From IMG/VR virus record IMGVR_UViG_3300046002_004363, positions 1 through 64,000 of that record: a stretch of 64,000 nucleotides of DNA; one strand, 5' to 3'. This document shows positions 23,101-31,500 of the stretch, one piece after another. The notes under the pieces were generated by a model. The model did no database searches. It was not told the origin of the DNA and saw only the letters and a program-made list of their open reading frames with translations. The position numbers and the translations under genes are program-made. The stretch's first letter is position 1. Every line of letters begins with the position of its first letter. This DNA is from a virus.

Positions 23101-25848
23101 TTCTTCTTCTCCTTTATCAATCAATGCTTGTTTTAATATACTTTTTGCTTCATCTTTGAATTTAGTCTGAACTTCTTCAGGTAATAAATCAAATGATGTT
23201 TTACTTCCATCTATTAACGCATCTCTGTTAGAAATCAACGAAGTGTATAATTCTTTTTGAGCATCTAATAATACCTTCTTTTCTTCTTTAGATAATTCTT
23301 TGTTCTCATTTATCTTATTAGCCTCTTGAAGCATATTATCTATTTCTGTATTTAAAGATTCAATAGCACTTACTCCTCCAGCATCTTTCTTAACCTTATC
23401 TATTATAGATAAATTGGTCTTATCTATATTTGATTGTATCTTAGAAATTCTATCGGAATATATAGCTTTAGTTTCTTCACTAACATTTTCACCAAGTTTT
23501 CCTTTCCAATAATACAACTCTTTTTCAAGTTCAGAAATCTTATTCTTGTCAGAAGTAGATGCAATTCTATTTATAACACCTCTACCCATAAGTGGGAATA
23601 TTTTAGATATTAATGTAAATGTTGTAGTATCTTTTATTACATCATCAATAGATTGACCTATATTCACGCCATCTTCATTAAGCACAAATACTCTTGATAA
23701 GTCCTGGAATATTTCAGCTAAAGACTCTTCCGTGTTCTCTTTTAATAAATCAGTACCAAGTTCTTTTGCCTCATCTAATCCTTTTTTGGTCCAGCTTTTC
23801 CAAAATATATTAGCAGTCTCTGGTTTTGAAAGTAGCGAGTTAAATGATTTGGATAACCTTAAGGCTGTTGGCAAATTACCTAATATATCAGCTCCTCCAG
23901 TAATACCTCCGTGAATCAACTTCTCAGCAAACGTATGTACTTTACCTATCTCTCCAGGCTCAACTAAACCTCTTTTAAACCTCTCTTCAAATTCTTCAGA
24001 TTCACCAACACCTCTACCAAAACCTGATGAAAAATAAACGGCAGATTGTCTTAATAAAGGCATAGCTACTTTTCCATATCCAGCAAGCATAGGTAAAGCC
24101 ATTTGACCTGTTTGAGTAGCTGTTACATCTGATACATAGTTTAGTAAACTACTTGCGTTAGTTACTTCCTTTACATCTTCTCTTACAAGTTCTTTTTGTT
24201 TCTCTAACTCTTTAGAAAAGTCGTAGTAATTATAATCTTTAAATACTTTATTGAATAGGTATGAGTCAGCTCCTTGTAAAGGAAGACCTATTTTACCTTT
24301 AAGTTTGTCTGATAATTCAGCTAATGTTTGAATTGTCTTAATAGTTCCATTCACTGTCTCTGCTGCCGATAAATAAACCTTATCTCCAAAAACACCATCG
24401 TAACTTCTTCTTGAGTTATCGAAGTCGTCATAAGCATCTTCTTTTCCAGTGAATGATTTATCAAATTTCTCTATGTAGTTAAGTTGAGTATCTAATGCAG
24501 AATTAAAGTCGTCTGCTTTAGATTTAATTTCTTCCTCTAACTTACTAACTATTTGCTTTAAATTAGGATTTATAGGGCTAGATGCAGCTTTATCTTTATT
24601 AGTTTCGTAGTAAGATATAAAATCTAAATCATCTTGATTCTTATCTTCTTTATTTAAAAGACCATTGTATATATCTGTAGCGTAATCAAAGTTACCAAAT
24701 ATTATCTGGTGGTTTAATACATTCTTAGTTTGCTTTAAGTCATTATAAAAACCATCTACCTTCTCTTTATTTAATTTTAATAGGTTTGAGTATTTTACAG
24801 ACTCTTTATTTAGTGTATTGTATTTTTCAAAATCATTTATTCTTAATGCATCTTGAATTTTAATAACTTCACCAGATTTAGGGTCTACATATTCTTCATT
24901 TTTTATTTCGTTTAAGAATTCAGCGTCTTGATTCTCAATATAATTATCCTTAGCTTCCTTTAATTTTATCTCTTTTGCTCTTTCTTTTAATCTCTCAGGA
25001 GTTACGCTTTTACCTTCTTTTTCAAACTCTTGCTTTGCTTTATTAAAGTATTTATCTACAGATGTTTTATCAGCTACAACTCCAGTGCTTCCTATTACTT
25101 CACTTGCTTTCTCCCCAATACCAAATGGCAAATTAGAAGCTAAGGCTAAGGCTGTATTCCAAGAGCCTCTTGCAAAATTTTCTACATTATTAAGAAATCC
25201 TTTACCAGCTAAAGCATCTTCGAAATCTATGCTTTCTTTGGTTAAGTAATTATCAAGACCTTCTTGTTGAGACGCTTTTCTTTGCTTTTGTTTTTCAGAC
25301 ACCACTACGCTTAATGGGGATACTGGAGCAACTTTAAAATCATTATCAACTTGAGCAGATACAGCTTCCGTAAATGTATTTGGTTTTACATTGAACTGAG
25401 AAGTTATATCTACTACAGGTTTTTTATCAATTACAGTAATTTCTTTCTTCTTCGCTTCTTTAAATTCTTTTGACTTTTGCTCTGTAAAAGACTGAACAGG
25501 TGCGCCAAATAAGGCTTTATTTTTCCCAACAGAAGATGCCGAAGCCCCAGTTTGAAGAGGTTTTCCTCCAACCGAAAAAGACTTTGCTTTCGTTTGTTGT
25601 ACAGGAGATACCGAAGGAGCTTCTTCTGAAGTACCAGTCGATTCTACTTTTTTTTTTGACGTTACGCTTGAGTATTTCTGTAAGAACGAGTCTTTATCTT
25701 TAGAGTAAAGACCATCTCTTTTTACAACCTCATAAACCTTGTCTTTATAAGGCTCATCATTAGACCATTTATTTTGAAATTCATCAAAGGATTTTGTGTA
25801 TTTCCCCTCTCTTACTAATACTTCGTATAATTTTTTTAATTCGTCCAT
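17128..25848 (-). CDS. Giant polyvalent internal virion (ejection) protein with kinase-like domain
   Basis: The product has 2,906 residues. Residues 1-65 hold two copies of a repeat (YEVLVREGKYTKSFDEFQ and YEVVKRDGLYSKDKDSFLQ). A kinase-like domain lies near 1000-1150, with EGSEHSVY and TVIKIGE as loop and Lys, and NIFAIDAGIVEI as a DFG-like end, as in the kinase of polyvalent phage proteins. A polyvalent-associated helical domain is near 1490-1580. Hydrophobic stretches near 580-630, 2300-2340 and 2510-2525 could enter a membrane. Polyvalent proteins of this kind are thought to be packaged and injected with the DNA. No RNA polymerase motif was seen. Confidence 0.75.
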   Translation of the reverse strand: MDELKKLYEVLVREGKYTKSFDEFQNKWSNDEPYKDKVYEVVKRDGLYSKDKDSFLQKYSSVTSKKKVESTGTSEEAPSVSPVQQTKAKSFSVGGKPLQTGASASSVGKNKALFGAPVQSFTEQKSKEFKEAKKKEITVIDKKPVVDITSQFNVKPNTFTEAVSAQVDNDFKVAPVSPLSVVVSEKQKQRKASQQEGLDNYLTKESIDFEDALAGKGFLNNVENFARGSWNTALALASNLPFGIGEKASEVIGSTGVVADKTSVDKYFNKAKQEFEKEGKSVTPERLKERAKEIKLKEAKDNYIENQDAEFLNEIKNEEYVDPKSGEVIKIQDALRINDFEKYNTLNKESVKYSNLLKLNKEKVDGFYNDLKQTKNVLNHQIIFGNFDYATDIYNGLLNKEDKNQDDLDFISYYETNKDKAASSPINPNLKQIVSKLEEEIKSKADDFNSALDTQLNYIEKFDKSFTGKEDAYDDFDNSRRSYDGVFGDKVYLSAAETVNGTIKTIQTLAELSDKLKGKIGLPLQGADSYLFNKVFKDYNYYDFSKELEKQKELVREDVKEVTNASSLLNYVSDVTATQTGQMALPMLAGYGKVAMPLLRQSAVYFSSGFGRGVGESEEFEERFKRGLVEPGEIGKVHTFAEKLIHGGITGGADILGNLPTALRLSKSFNSLLSKPETANIFWKSWTKKGLDEAKELGTDLLKENTEESLAEIFQDLSRVFVLNEDGVNIGQSIDDVIKDTTTFTLISKIFPLMGRGVINRIASTSDKNKISELEKELYYWKGKLGENVSEETKAIYSDRISKIQSNIDKTNLSIIDKVKKDAGGVSAIESLNTEIDNMLQEANKINENKELSKEEKKVLLDAQKELYTSLISNRDALIDGSKTSFDLLPEEVQTKFKDEAKSILKQALIDKGEEETLININAESINNKAKELYNQKIEEDAKRKQTDGQITSEEKPTTTAEEQTVSTTQQEGNVGLQEKINSVELDFNNNNLDKIEISLSRQGFIGDFLNDYEFLAEGSEHSVYISKDGKTVIKIGEPYGSNEGFMPRVKDAISISNLIGDGSLEVIGYYEQNGVKNPIYKQNYLKGETASQSEVSSYLESKGFLNIGNDNFVVNVDGKFLRISDTSDNFIKDDNGNIFAIDAGIVEISENDLTDSQKQEINKKNIKTQEEIVTPKDEDLEIQEDEVITIPEDEIEALRQEVTEQRIEGSLSDNIGQKGYIGSKEGMIKIDDTNRNTIVFETNNEIIELGKVNEDSNRPIASFGISKFPQEGVRTEAKQGKSIPVVKIDGKEYEFVSRARDKKGKAVVKLKEKETGLVRRISGEKAERILKDVSLQSDKKETKLNLQVAGKEVVGKTDKEIKAEEKKRNSEERRKRREEFQSKTLNELKEEEKKSEELLAKIEEEILDELVKKSKNKDLVKVGQRVFQVTKKQDGTFAVSQVNPEGKLVGIRDEATRNKAIGVFKAKKTKADKKDLQEAQNLIESFKKDERDRIEKLLDKAISALDLKGKGAFDASIALPAYAAKKFLQGIKVSYKAGKTLAEAINDGIKLVRDMGYISVSDFDLKEYALKQLSTKKEDKDAIQEQTTSEIPVQPETAVSEEVEQGEPEAKPEESTEQGEEKVKPLKEVKSQLQELFSAAKEAISITKNRAKEIDKLKKDLNQFVKSNLVGLDASDIMKSAYQKITSLVQNTTDANFEGQAEKINDIIDDLYLRRELRDEAILDKKIKEASKDTFYKDKTSGKVTKTKVTDEFKKKIEEAKKKFSKINNPTIADKTVFYLEVNKLLKDGIKARKAINEARDSKSRENANRLAIISLNKNKSIEPKKTVKLESTTIDKIFDKFSGGVIFNGKIYLNTKSGKSNFITDTEGLSRVSFNPISTSNVASSAETNRKGFKTAFNDIRRRYSTATFSADKFFEPLFSVEGAKEFLDKNWINRLKVYSEKLGRKVSEFRDVRDNFIKDVIGKDNFLNNNRILKSNTYDVIKTAVAIFKGGDKSSPLWSFVGRNEIQFSIDVNGKKVEGDYLGIIDELDLMIKKDPSIKKFKDQFVSRYIPFDKMKNEGVAALFNMLRQPEGLNKFLNSYSIDDAKAIISYVNENPGIREVADKSAKLFENIRDYVNPTLDKLGYDTLGEAKYVSKEDALKIKDDKSTRDLYEILDMVYPNGLPEKIPYYPLSAESLSGTNEGNVLEFFEDSENPNADYSLLFPSLFTRTSGGNLNLNDLSVTRSFDNIAKEAITLVQGSDIVSDVRNLYANEGNNVAMISAFGKSWNDKFKTKILNIVRDDAYNTSMGSKDLVGSASRFWVASRSTLRAAQLALNAFSAISQLTGIPIAYAKKGNLKYLKDTLKNLAKKETRNKEFNELKEAYNAIVNSKNYIERTNKRKDNAEVAAIQSINDNLGYRVSGALISDLLIFTTVFDQISVIALTPLYKGKYQVDSQTTTTENVDEFFAEEVNKTLQSNAPFYTGTAFYQKWALALGLGGYLQSPRQIMEMMSSDINSMLRKDGDYASKMKRIIAMSSFGLILPVMIKEALRGSDDEDEESKADKKTSILQFGNKIIDSILESMGFAGTLTSSIKNAALIKYSPDVMEMDVNPSDLKSQDVVMQALKGASPNISITMRGIDNVIDKKEIYTNTDQFLFALETGTGFAGAKLKKNIDYVVAVGSESYDYKDYWSLVTGKVTQDEFKQYEKELNTFRETLDKAVYPRLTPNKTLNTSFLNEKQMNELSKMGFEQKAEYIENIRLNLMRKSVVEQVEFLKKLGGMDKTKGYYKVRESKIKEELSEDAFKLLENKYYSGENLMTVEELTDKLDEFAKEENISEETSLSILKEAIKKANEKISEKFVIPAIKKLDKVSKGRDRAKYIYDNVGDLMEGDNIKYIEMMGDDFDEDTSDEYFEILRKKQNNK

Positions 25849-25864
25849 TTTTATGTGTAAATTA

Positions 25865-27334
25865 TTAATCTAATTCAGCCTTCTTATTAAACCCAGCTAA
25901 CTCTCTGTATTTATCAAATAACTCATCGGTAGAACTTAATCCTAATGCATTTGCTACGTTACCAGCTTGGTCATCTGCTTCTCTAGGTATAACTAATTCG
26001 TTTCTGTTAGTGGTCTTTATTCCAGACAAACTTCTTTTAGCTAATTCAAGTTCATTCTTCTTTTCGTTATAAGCGTCTGTATTACTTCTTAATGAAGCAA
26101 GTTGTTTTTCTATGTCACTAACGTCTTCTTTTGTATATGTTTGACTTTCTGTACCAGTAGGCTCTGAATACTTAACTTTTATGAATTCTTTACCTTGTGC
26201 ATTCTTAACCATATATACGTTAAGTAATACAAGATTATCTACTACCTTAGTACCAACAGGTTTTCCTTTTTCATTATAAACATTCACCTTCAAAGAAGAT
26301 ACTCTAGGGTTTTTAGCCCCAGAGGCATCCCAAGCGTGTCCTTTACCTCCTCCAGGTAATCTAAAGTCAGTAGGTTTAATTATTTCCTTCTCGTCACCTT
26401 TACCTCCTCCATTATTACTAGGTGGCGCTCCATAACCTCTCTCAACTTCTTTACCGTATGATTTAGCCATATTATCATAAAAGTACTTAGATGCCGCTTT
26501 CTTTTCGTCATCAGTCCAATTACTTGTTTTTCTTACTTTAGTCGTAGGCTTTATTTCAGATTGATACCACTTTGTCATCGCTGCATTATCTCCAGCTAAT
26601 GCGTCTGCCGCTAATTGTATAGCTTCTCTTTGAGGTTGAGCCTCTGGAGAATTTATATCTCTAACCTTAACATTGCTATAATAACTACCACTTTCTTTTA
26701 ATGGAGCTGTAACTCTATCTACAACTTTTTTATATTCATCATTTAATTCAATATCCCCTACAAGATTTAGATTGTCTTTTACAAACCCACCTATATATTG
26801 AGGCTCTCTCTCTGTGCCATCTTGGTCATACAATTGAACAAATCCTCTACCATCTTTAAATATGTACTTAGCCTTACCATCTCTAAGTTGTTGTAAATCA
26901 GACATTACTTCATCGTAATTATCTTTATTTAACTTACCAGATTTAGCCAAGTCTTCAGCTGTCTTAAAGTAATCTGCCAAACCTTTGGCTTCATTTGTTA
27001 TGGTATTCATTTCGTTTACAGTCTTATCGTATTCGTATAGATACCTAGAATCTCCTGTTTTTTCGTATAGCTTTTTATTCTCTATTGCACTATTGTAAAA
27101 GTCTTTATATAATTTAGACATAGATTCATCATATCCAGCTAGACCAGAAGCTGAATAAGCATTAGGGTCTTTTCTATCTTTTAATTCATCTGCCTTTGCT
27201 TTCGCTATAGCTGCTGCCTTAGTTTTTTTAGCTAAGTCTATCTTATCAAATTCAGCCTTAACCATTCCTCCAAAGTCAGGACCTTGAATCGGTTGTACTT
27301 GAGCGTATGTTCCTACATTACCTACTACTGCCAT
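25865..27334 (-). CDS. Internal virion protein candidate
   Basis: The product has 489 residues, starting MAVVGNVGTYAQVQPIQGPD. The first 200 residues are helical and Lys/Ala-rich, and a Gly-rich linker (PPSNNGGGKGDEKE) precedes a beta-rich C-terminal half with coiled-coil near the end. It lies between a short Gln/Ala-rich protein and the giant polyvalent protein, as cargo proteins do in crAss-like phages. No enzyme motif is visible. Confidence 0.55.
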   Translation of the reverse strand: MAVVGNVGTYAQVQPIQGPDFGGMVKAEFDKIDLAKKTKAAAIAKAKADELKDRKDPNAYSASGLAGYDESMSKLYKDFYNSAIENKKLYEKTGDSRYLYEYDKTVNEMNTITNEAKGLADYFKTAEDLAKSGKLNKDNYDEVMSDLQQLRDGKAKYIFKDGRGFVQLYDQDGTEREPQYIGGFVKDNLNLVGDIELNDEYKKVVDRVTAPLKESGSYYSNVKVRDINSPEAQPQREAIQLAADALAGDNAAMTKWYQSEIKPTTKVRKTSNWTDDEKKAASKYFYDNMAKSYGKEVERGYGAPPSNNGGGKGDEKEIIKPTDFRLPGGGKGHAWDASGAKNPRVSSLKVNVYNEKGKPVGTKVVDNLVLLNVYMVKNAQGKEFIKVKYSEPTGTESQTYTKEDVSDIEKQLASLRSNTDAYNEKKNELELAKRSLSGIKTTNRNELVIPREADDQAGNVANALGLSSTDELFDKYRELAGFNKKAELD

Positions 27335-27340
27335 TTCTTT

Positions 27341-28132
27341 TTATTCAAAAATTAAATTACCACTATACGGATCAACAGAATAACCTCTTAAGTTATTACT
27401 TATATTTGCTTTTCTTTGAACAGGTGTTGTTAAAGAAGGTATATTGTAATTGCCAAATAAAGGTTGATTTTCTAAATAATTCATAGCTCCTAAACCACTT
27501 CCTCCTGTTCTAGTTAAAGTATTGTTTAAACCACTGAAAGCTTCATTCATTTTATTTGAGGAAGTATCTAATGCCTTTGTAGCTTGTTCGGCTGTTTTAG
27601 TTAATCCTTTAGTAGCTTCATTAGACTTACCTAAAGCCCCAAGACCAGCTATTCCTGTTTGAGCTATCCCTCCAATACCTTGCCACATCTGTTGATTACC
27701 AGCATTGTATTGTGAAGACAATCCTGATATATCTTGCATCTCTCTTTGCTCTTGCATATTTCTAATGTTAGCTTCGTCTTGAGCATACATTTGGTCTATC
27801 TGTTTTTGTTGCGCATCTAATTCAGCACCAATTTGTCTATTAAGCATTTGATTACCTGCCTCAACTCTACCAAGACCACCAAGTACACCTCTAACGCCAG
27901 CTCCTTGTAAAGCGCCAACTTGTGTAGCAGCTAATCTTGCCTGCTCCTCTCTTTGTAGGTCTGCACCTAAAGTAGAAACTTGCATACCTTCTGCAACATT
28001 ATTAAACTCTTGTCTTTGATAATTATCTAGGGCATTTTTTGCGTCTCTCGCATCTTTTGCTCCCTTTATAGCTTGGTATCCAGAACCTAATAGTCCTACA
28101 CCTGCCATTGCAATACTCGTAGCTGCGGCCAT
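27341..28132 (-). CDS. Small internal virion protein (Ala/Gln/Gly-rich)
   Basis: The product has 263 residues. The N terminus is hydrophobic with Gly (ATSIAMAGVGLLGSGYQAI), followed by a long Gln/Asp/Glu helix (DAQQKQIDQMYAQDEANIRNM) and a second Gly-rich hydrophobic segment (GIGGIAQTGIAGLGALG). This layout is typical of podovirus proteins that line the DNA ejection channel. The ATG precedes a tight operon. Confidence 0.6.
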   Translation of the reverse strand: MAAATSIAMAGVGLLGSGYQAIKGAKDARDAKNALDNYQRQEFNNVAEGMQVSTLGADLQREEQARLAATQVGALQGAGVRGVLGGLGRVEAGNQMLNRQIGAELDAQQKQIDQMYAQDEANIRNMQEQREMQDISGLSSQYNAGNQQMWQGIGGIAQTGIAGLGALGKSNEATKGLTKTAEQATKALDTSSNKMNEAFSGLNNTLTRTGGSGLGAMNYLENQPLFGNYNIPSLTTPVQRKANISNNLRGYSVDPYSGNLIFE

Positions 28133-28144
28133 CTTATATATTTT

Positions 28145-28552
28145 TTATAGTATTTTTATTAATTCAGTTGTTCCTCTTGTTCCTATAGAGAACCCGTTCT
28201 CTACATATTTATTAATTAAATTCTCGTTCTTAATAGACGAAAACACAATTGAATAACCTAACTCTTTAGCTGAGAAAGATAACTCCTCTAACACGCTTAA
28301 AATAGCCTTATTTCTTTCTTCTGATGTGGTCTTAGGATTTGTAACCATAAACTCTATCCACACCATATTGGAATTAGTGGTGTACATAAAACCACAAGCT
28401 AAATCTTTACCTCCTTCTGAAGCTATAACTCCATTGAATTTACCTAAATCATATTGCGGTAATGCCTTGATTGATGGGGCTGGAAATCTCCAAAAACCCC
28501 ACCACTCTGTTAGCATTTTATAATCAGTATGTTCAGCAATTCTTATATCCAT
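28145..28552 (-). CDS. GNAT-family acetyltransferase-like protein
   Basis: The product has 135 residues. It has the strand-helix order of GNAT enzymes: MDIRIAEHTDYKMLTEWWGFW, GVIASEGGKDLACGFMYTT, IEFMVTNPKTTSEERNKAILSVLEEL and a C-terminal NKYVENGFSIGTRGT. The usual acetyl-CoA loop (Q/RxxGxG/A) is poorly kept, being TSEERNKA here, so activity is uncertain. Phage structural operons often carry such a gene. Its own promoter sits only five bases upstream, so the mRNA should be leaderless. Confidence 0.65.
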   Translation of the reverse strand: MDIRIAEHTDYKMLTEWWGFWRFPAPSIKALPQYDLGKFNGVIASEGGKDLACGFMYTTNSNMVWIEFMVTNPKTTSEERNKAILSVLEELSFSAKELGYSIVFSSIKNENLINKYVENGFSIGTRGTTELIKIL

Positions 28553-28556
28553 ATTG

Positions 28557-28564
28557 CAAAGATA
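28557..28564 (-). promoter_or_regulatory. Promoter giving a leaderless mRNA for the GNAT gene
   Basis: TATCTTTG on the - strand ends five bases before the ATG at 28552. At the usual distance, transcription would begin at or next to the ATG. Confidence 0.6.
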
Positions 28565-28570
28565 AAGTAT

Positions 28571-31500
28571 TTATTCAAAAGATTTTGCGACTTCTGAATT
28601 TATAGCGTACACCTCAGCATAACCTGTGGTTTGTAAATTAAATCGTGTATTCATATAATACCCTCTAATACCAGACGTTTCAATTGAGCTAGGTTTTGAA
28701 GATAATATAAAGTCTCCTATATTTACTATGAATGTAATAAATGGTTCAGGTGTTATACTTATGTAGTCAGGTCCTATTCCAGAAACTGTTCCAAATAAAT
28801 TTCTATTTGTGTTATATATCTTATCTCCAACACTAACTGAACTTGGTACTTCGCTAAGGAAGTAGTCAGATCCAATTATATTCTGGATAACGCCCAATCC
28901 TGTTACAGATAATGTCTTTAAATCTAAAGAATCTAATCCTCTTATGTATGAGTAATAAACATTTTCTTTATTAAGAAAGTCAGAAGAATATGCGTATCCA
29001 TTCTGCATATCTGTACTAACTTCTACATTCCAAGCTGAATTACCTTCTATAGATATATTCTTAAATATCTTTCTTGTTGAAGGCTCTTCATTAAAGTTAA
29101 ATGCAAATGTAGATTGACCTAATGTTCCGTAAAAGTTATTATAAGACCCCACATTGTGCTTGTAAACATCTGCTCCTTTGAATGATAGGAATTCATTGTT
29201 CACTCTCAACATACTATCAGGGTCAAACGATTGTCTACCTAAAAATCCATTTACCTCTGGAGAGTAAGACCAAGTAACATAATCATACTTAACTGGTAAA
29301 GATGTATAATCTTTCCCCTTAATTTTGTACTTGATATTCATAATGTATATGTCAAAGAATGCATCATACTGACCAATTACATTTACAATTTCATTATCTC
29401 TAAATAAGGTTTTAAAGTAATCCCTCATTCCTGAATTACTTATCTCACTAAGACCATTAGAGTTATTCATACCTAATACAACACCTCTCTTGTCATCAGT
29501 ACAGAAAGCATTTGTTCCGTAGTCATCATAAGACTCAGGGTGTGATGATATTCCGTATTCTCCAGCATATAAAACTTGTTGACCTAATACATCTTCAATT
29601 CTTGATAGGTTAGTTGTTGCGTCTGTGTTATATAATAAATCCTTACCATACAATACCTTACTCCATTTATCCTCTTGAATTACAAGTAAATCAGTTTGGT
29701 CTGAATCAAGTCTTATAATACTTCCGTATTTCTTAACTAAATCATCCTTATAATTAGCTAAAGATAAATTGAATTCATTAAGTTTATTAACTCCAGTGCT
29801 TTCCTGATAAACACCAGAATATGTTAAATCAGCATATCTATTTACTTGTCTATATATGTCTTCCGTTATAGATGTTGGATTTGAGTTTATATAAAATCTT
29901 TTTCCATTAAACGAATCCTTAATAGTGTTACTTTCGCAACCATTTCCAAAAGTGAAACAGTTAAATGTTTTCTTTAATATATGTACATTTGGAGCTAATG
30001 CATTTCCAGAAAAATGATTTCCACCAACGACATTATATGTTTCTACACTTTCAAAATAAGGTGCATTTAATTGCTCTTCTTTGTAGTTTTCAAATATTAA
30101 AGTTCCAGATGAAAATTTAACATCAAATACCACATTTAAACGAACATTACTTCTTGCTGTACCGTCTCTATTAGACGCAACATAAAATCTTTTATTTTCA
30201 TCCCAGCCAAAATCCTGAAGTCTATCTTCTGCAAAGTTTAACCAAGCTTGATTATCAGCTATTTCAGCTTCCCACCATTCTCTAATAGAATCGTAATCAT
30301 CTTCTGCGAATTTTATTATCTCTACTTGTTGGTCGAAAGCTCCATTCTTAAACATATACATCCTAACAAAGAATCTTATTTGACTGCCATTCTTAACTGG
30401 AGTAGGAATAAAAACAGGAACTGTCGAATCATCAAACTCACCAAACAAAGGAGCAGTATAAACTTCATCTCCCCTCATATATCTTTGACTTCTAAATCCT
30501 TCGTACGTTACAAATGTGTCTCCATCTATATTTATATCGAAAGCTCCTTGTTTTATCTTAAAGTAAAGACCACTTGACTCAAGAATAGGATCTCCTCCAG
30601 ATGTTTCGTTGTCTGGCAAAAAGTCTTTTAGTTGGGTAGCTACCTCCAACACTTTTATCTGTATTGGTATTTCTGTAGGTCCTGAGTAATCTGATTTTAA
30701 TTCTAGTACATCACCTTCTTTTATTTTATTTTTGTTTTCACCAACTAATTGTATCCATCTATAAATACCATCTTCATAAACAACATTTCCATATATTGTG
30801 TCATACTCTCTCTTTGTTTCCTTTATAGCAAATTTATAATACTTAGCCCAAGAAGGTGGATTACTTGCCGTAGTAACTCTTATCGAATTAACTCTTTCGC
30901 TTTCTGATGCAGGAATATAAACAGATGTTTCTCCACCACTTATAACTGTGGTTTTTCTTCCTTTGTCATCTAAATATATTACATCACAAGTATAGTTTCT
31001 ATTTGAGTGCATACTTGCAAAAGCATCTTCACTATAAAGACCAAAGTTTAATGAGTTTATTAAATAAAAATCATCTTTATTTTCTTGCCAAGTGCTTTCT
31101 TCTGTAACAAAATACTTTACATAAGGCATTGTTATTGTCAATATGTCTCCAGAAACACTTGTAACAAATGGCTGAACACTAACTATATCTCCAGCATTAC
31201 TTGCCTTAGAATTCGGATTTAAAGGGTCGTAAAACGCAGATGAAAATGTACCTTCGAAATCAAGTACAAATCCAGAGTTTGTCATAAAATCATTTAAGTC
31301 GGTATAAGAATCTGTTAGGTTATAGAAATATGTAAATGCAGGTTGAACTTCATATACCAAAGAAGATTGTAATTCAAAATCAAAACGCATTTGTATTCCA
31401 GAAACAAATTCAAAATCAGTAAAATCAAATGATGCTGAATAATCTATAATTGTATCTCCCGCTAATGTTGAATCGTATCCTCCATCTTTAGGATAACACA

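Noticed and set aside
17603-25703. Several + strand open frames of 60-122 codons inside the giant gene
   Set aside because: They are hydrophobic or Ser/Leu-rich mirror frames of the Lys/Glu-rich giant protein and lack start contexts and promoters.
17128-25848. Phage RNA polymerase in the giant protein
   Set aside because: I looked for DxDGD-type metal sites and found none. The identifiable parts are kinase-like and helical.
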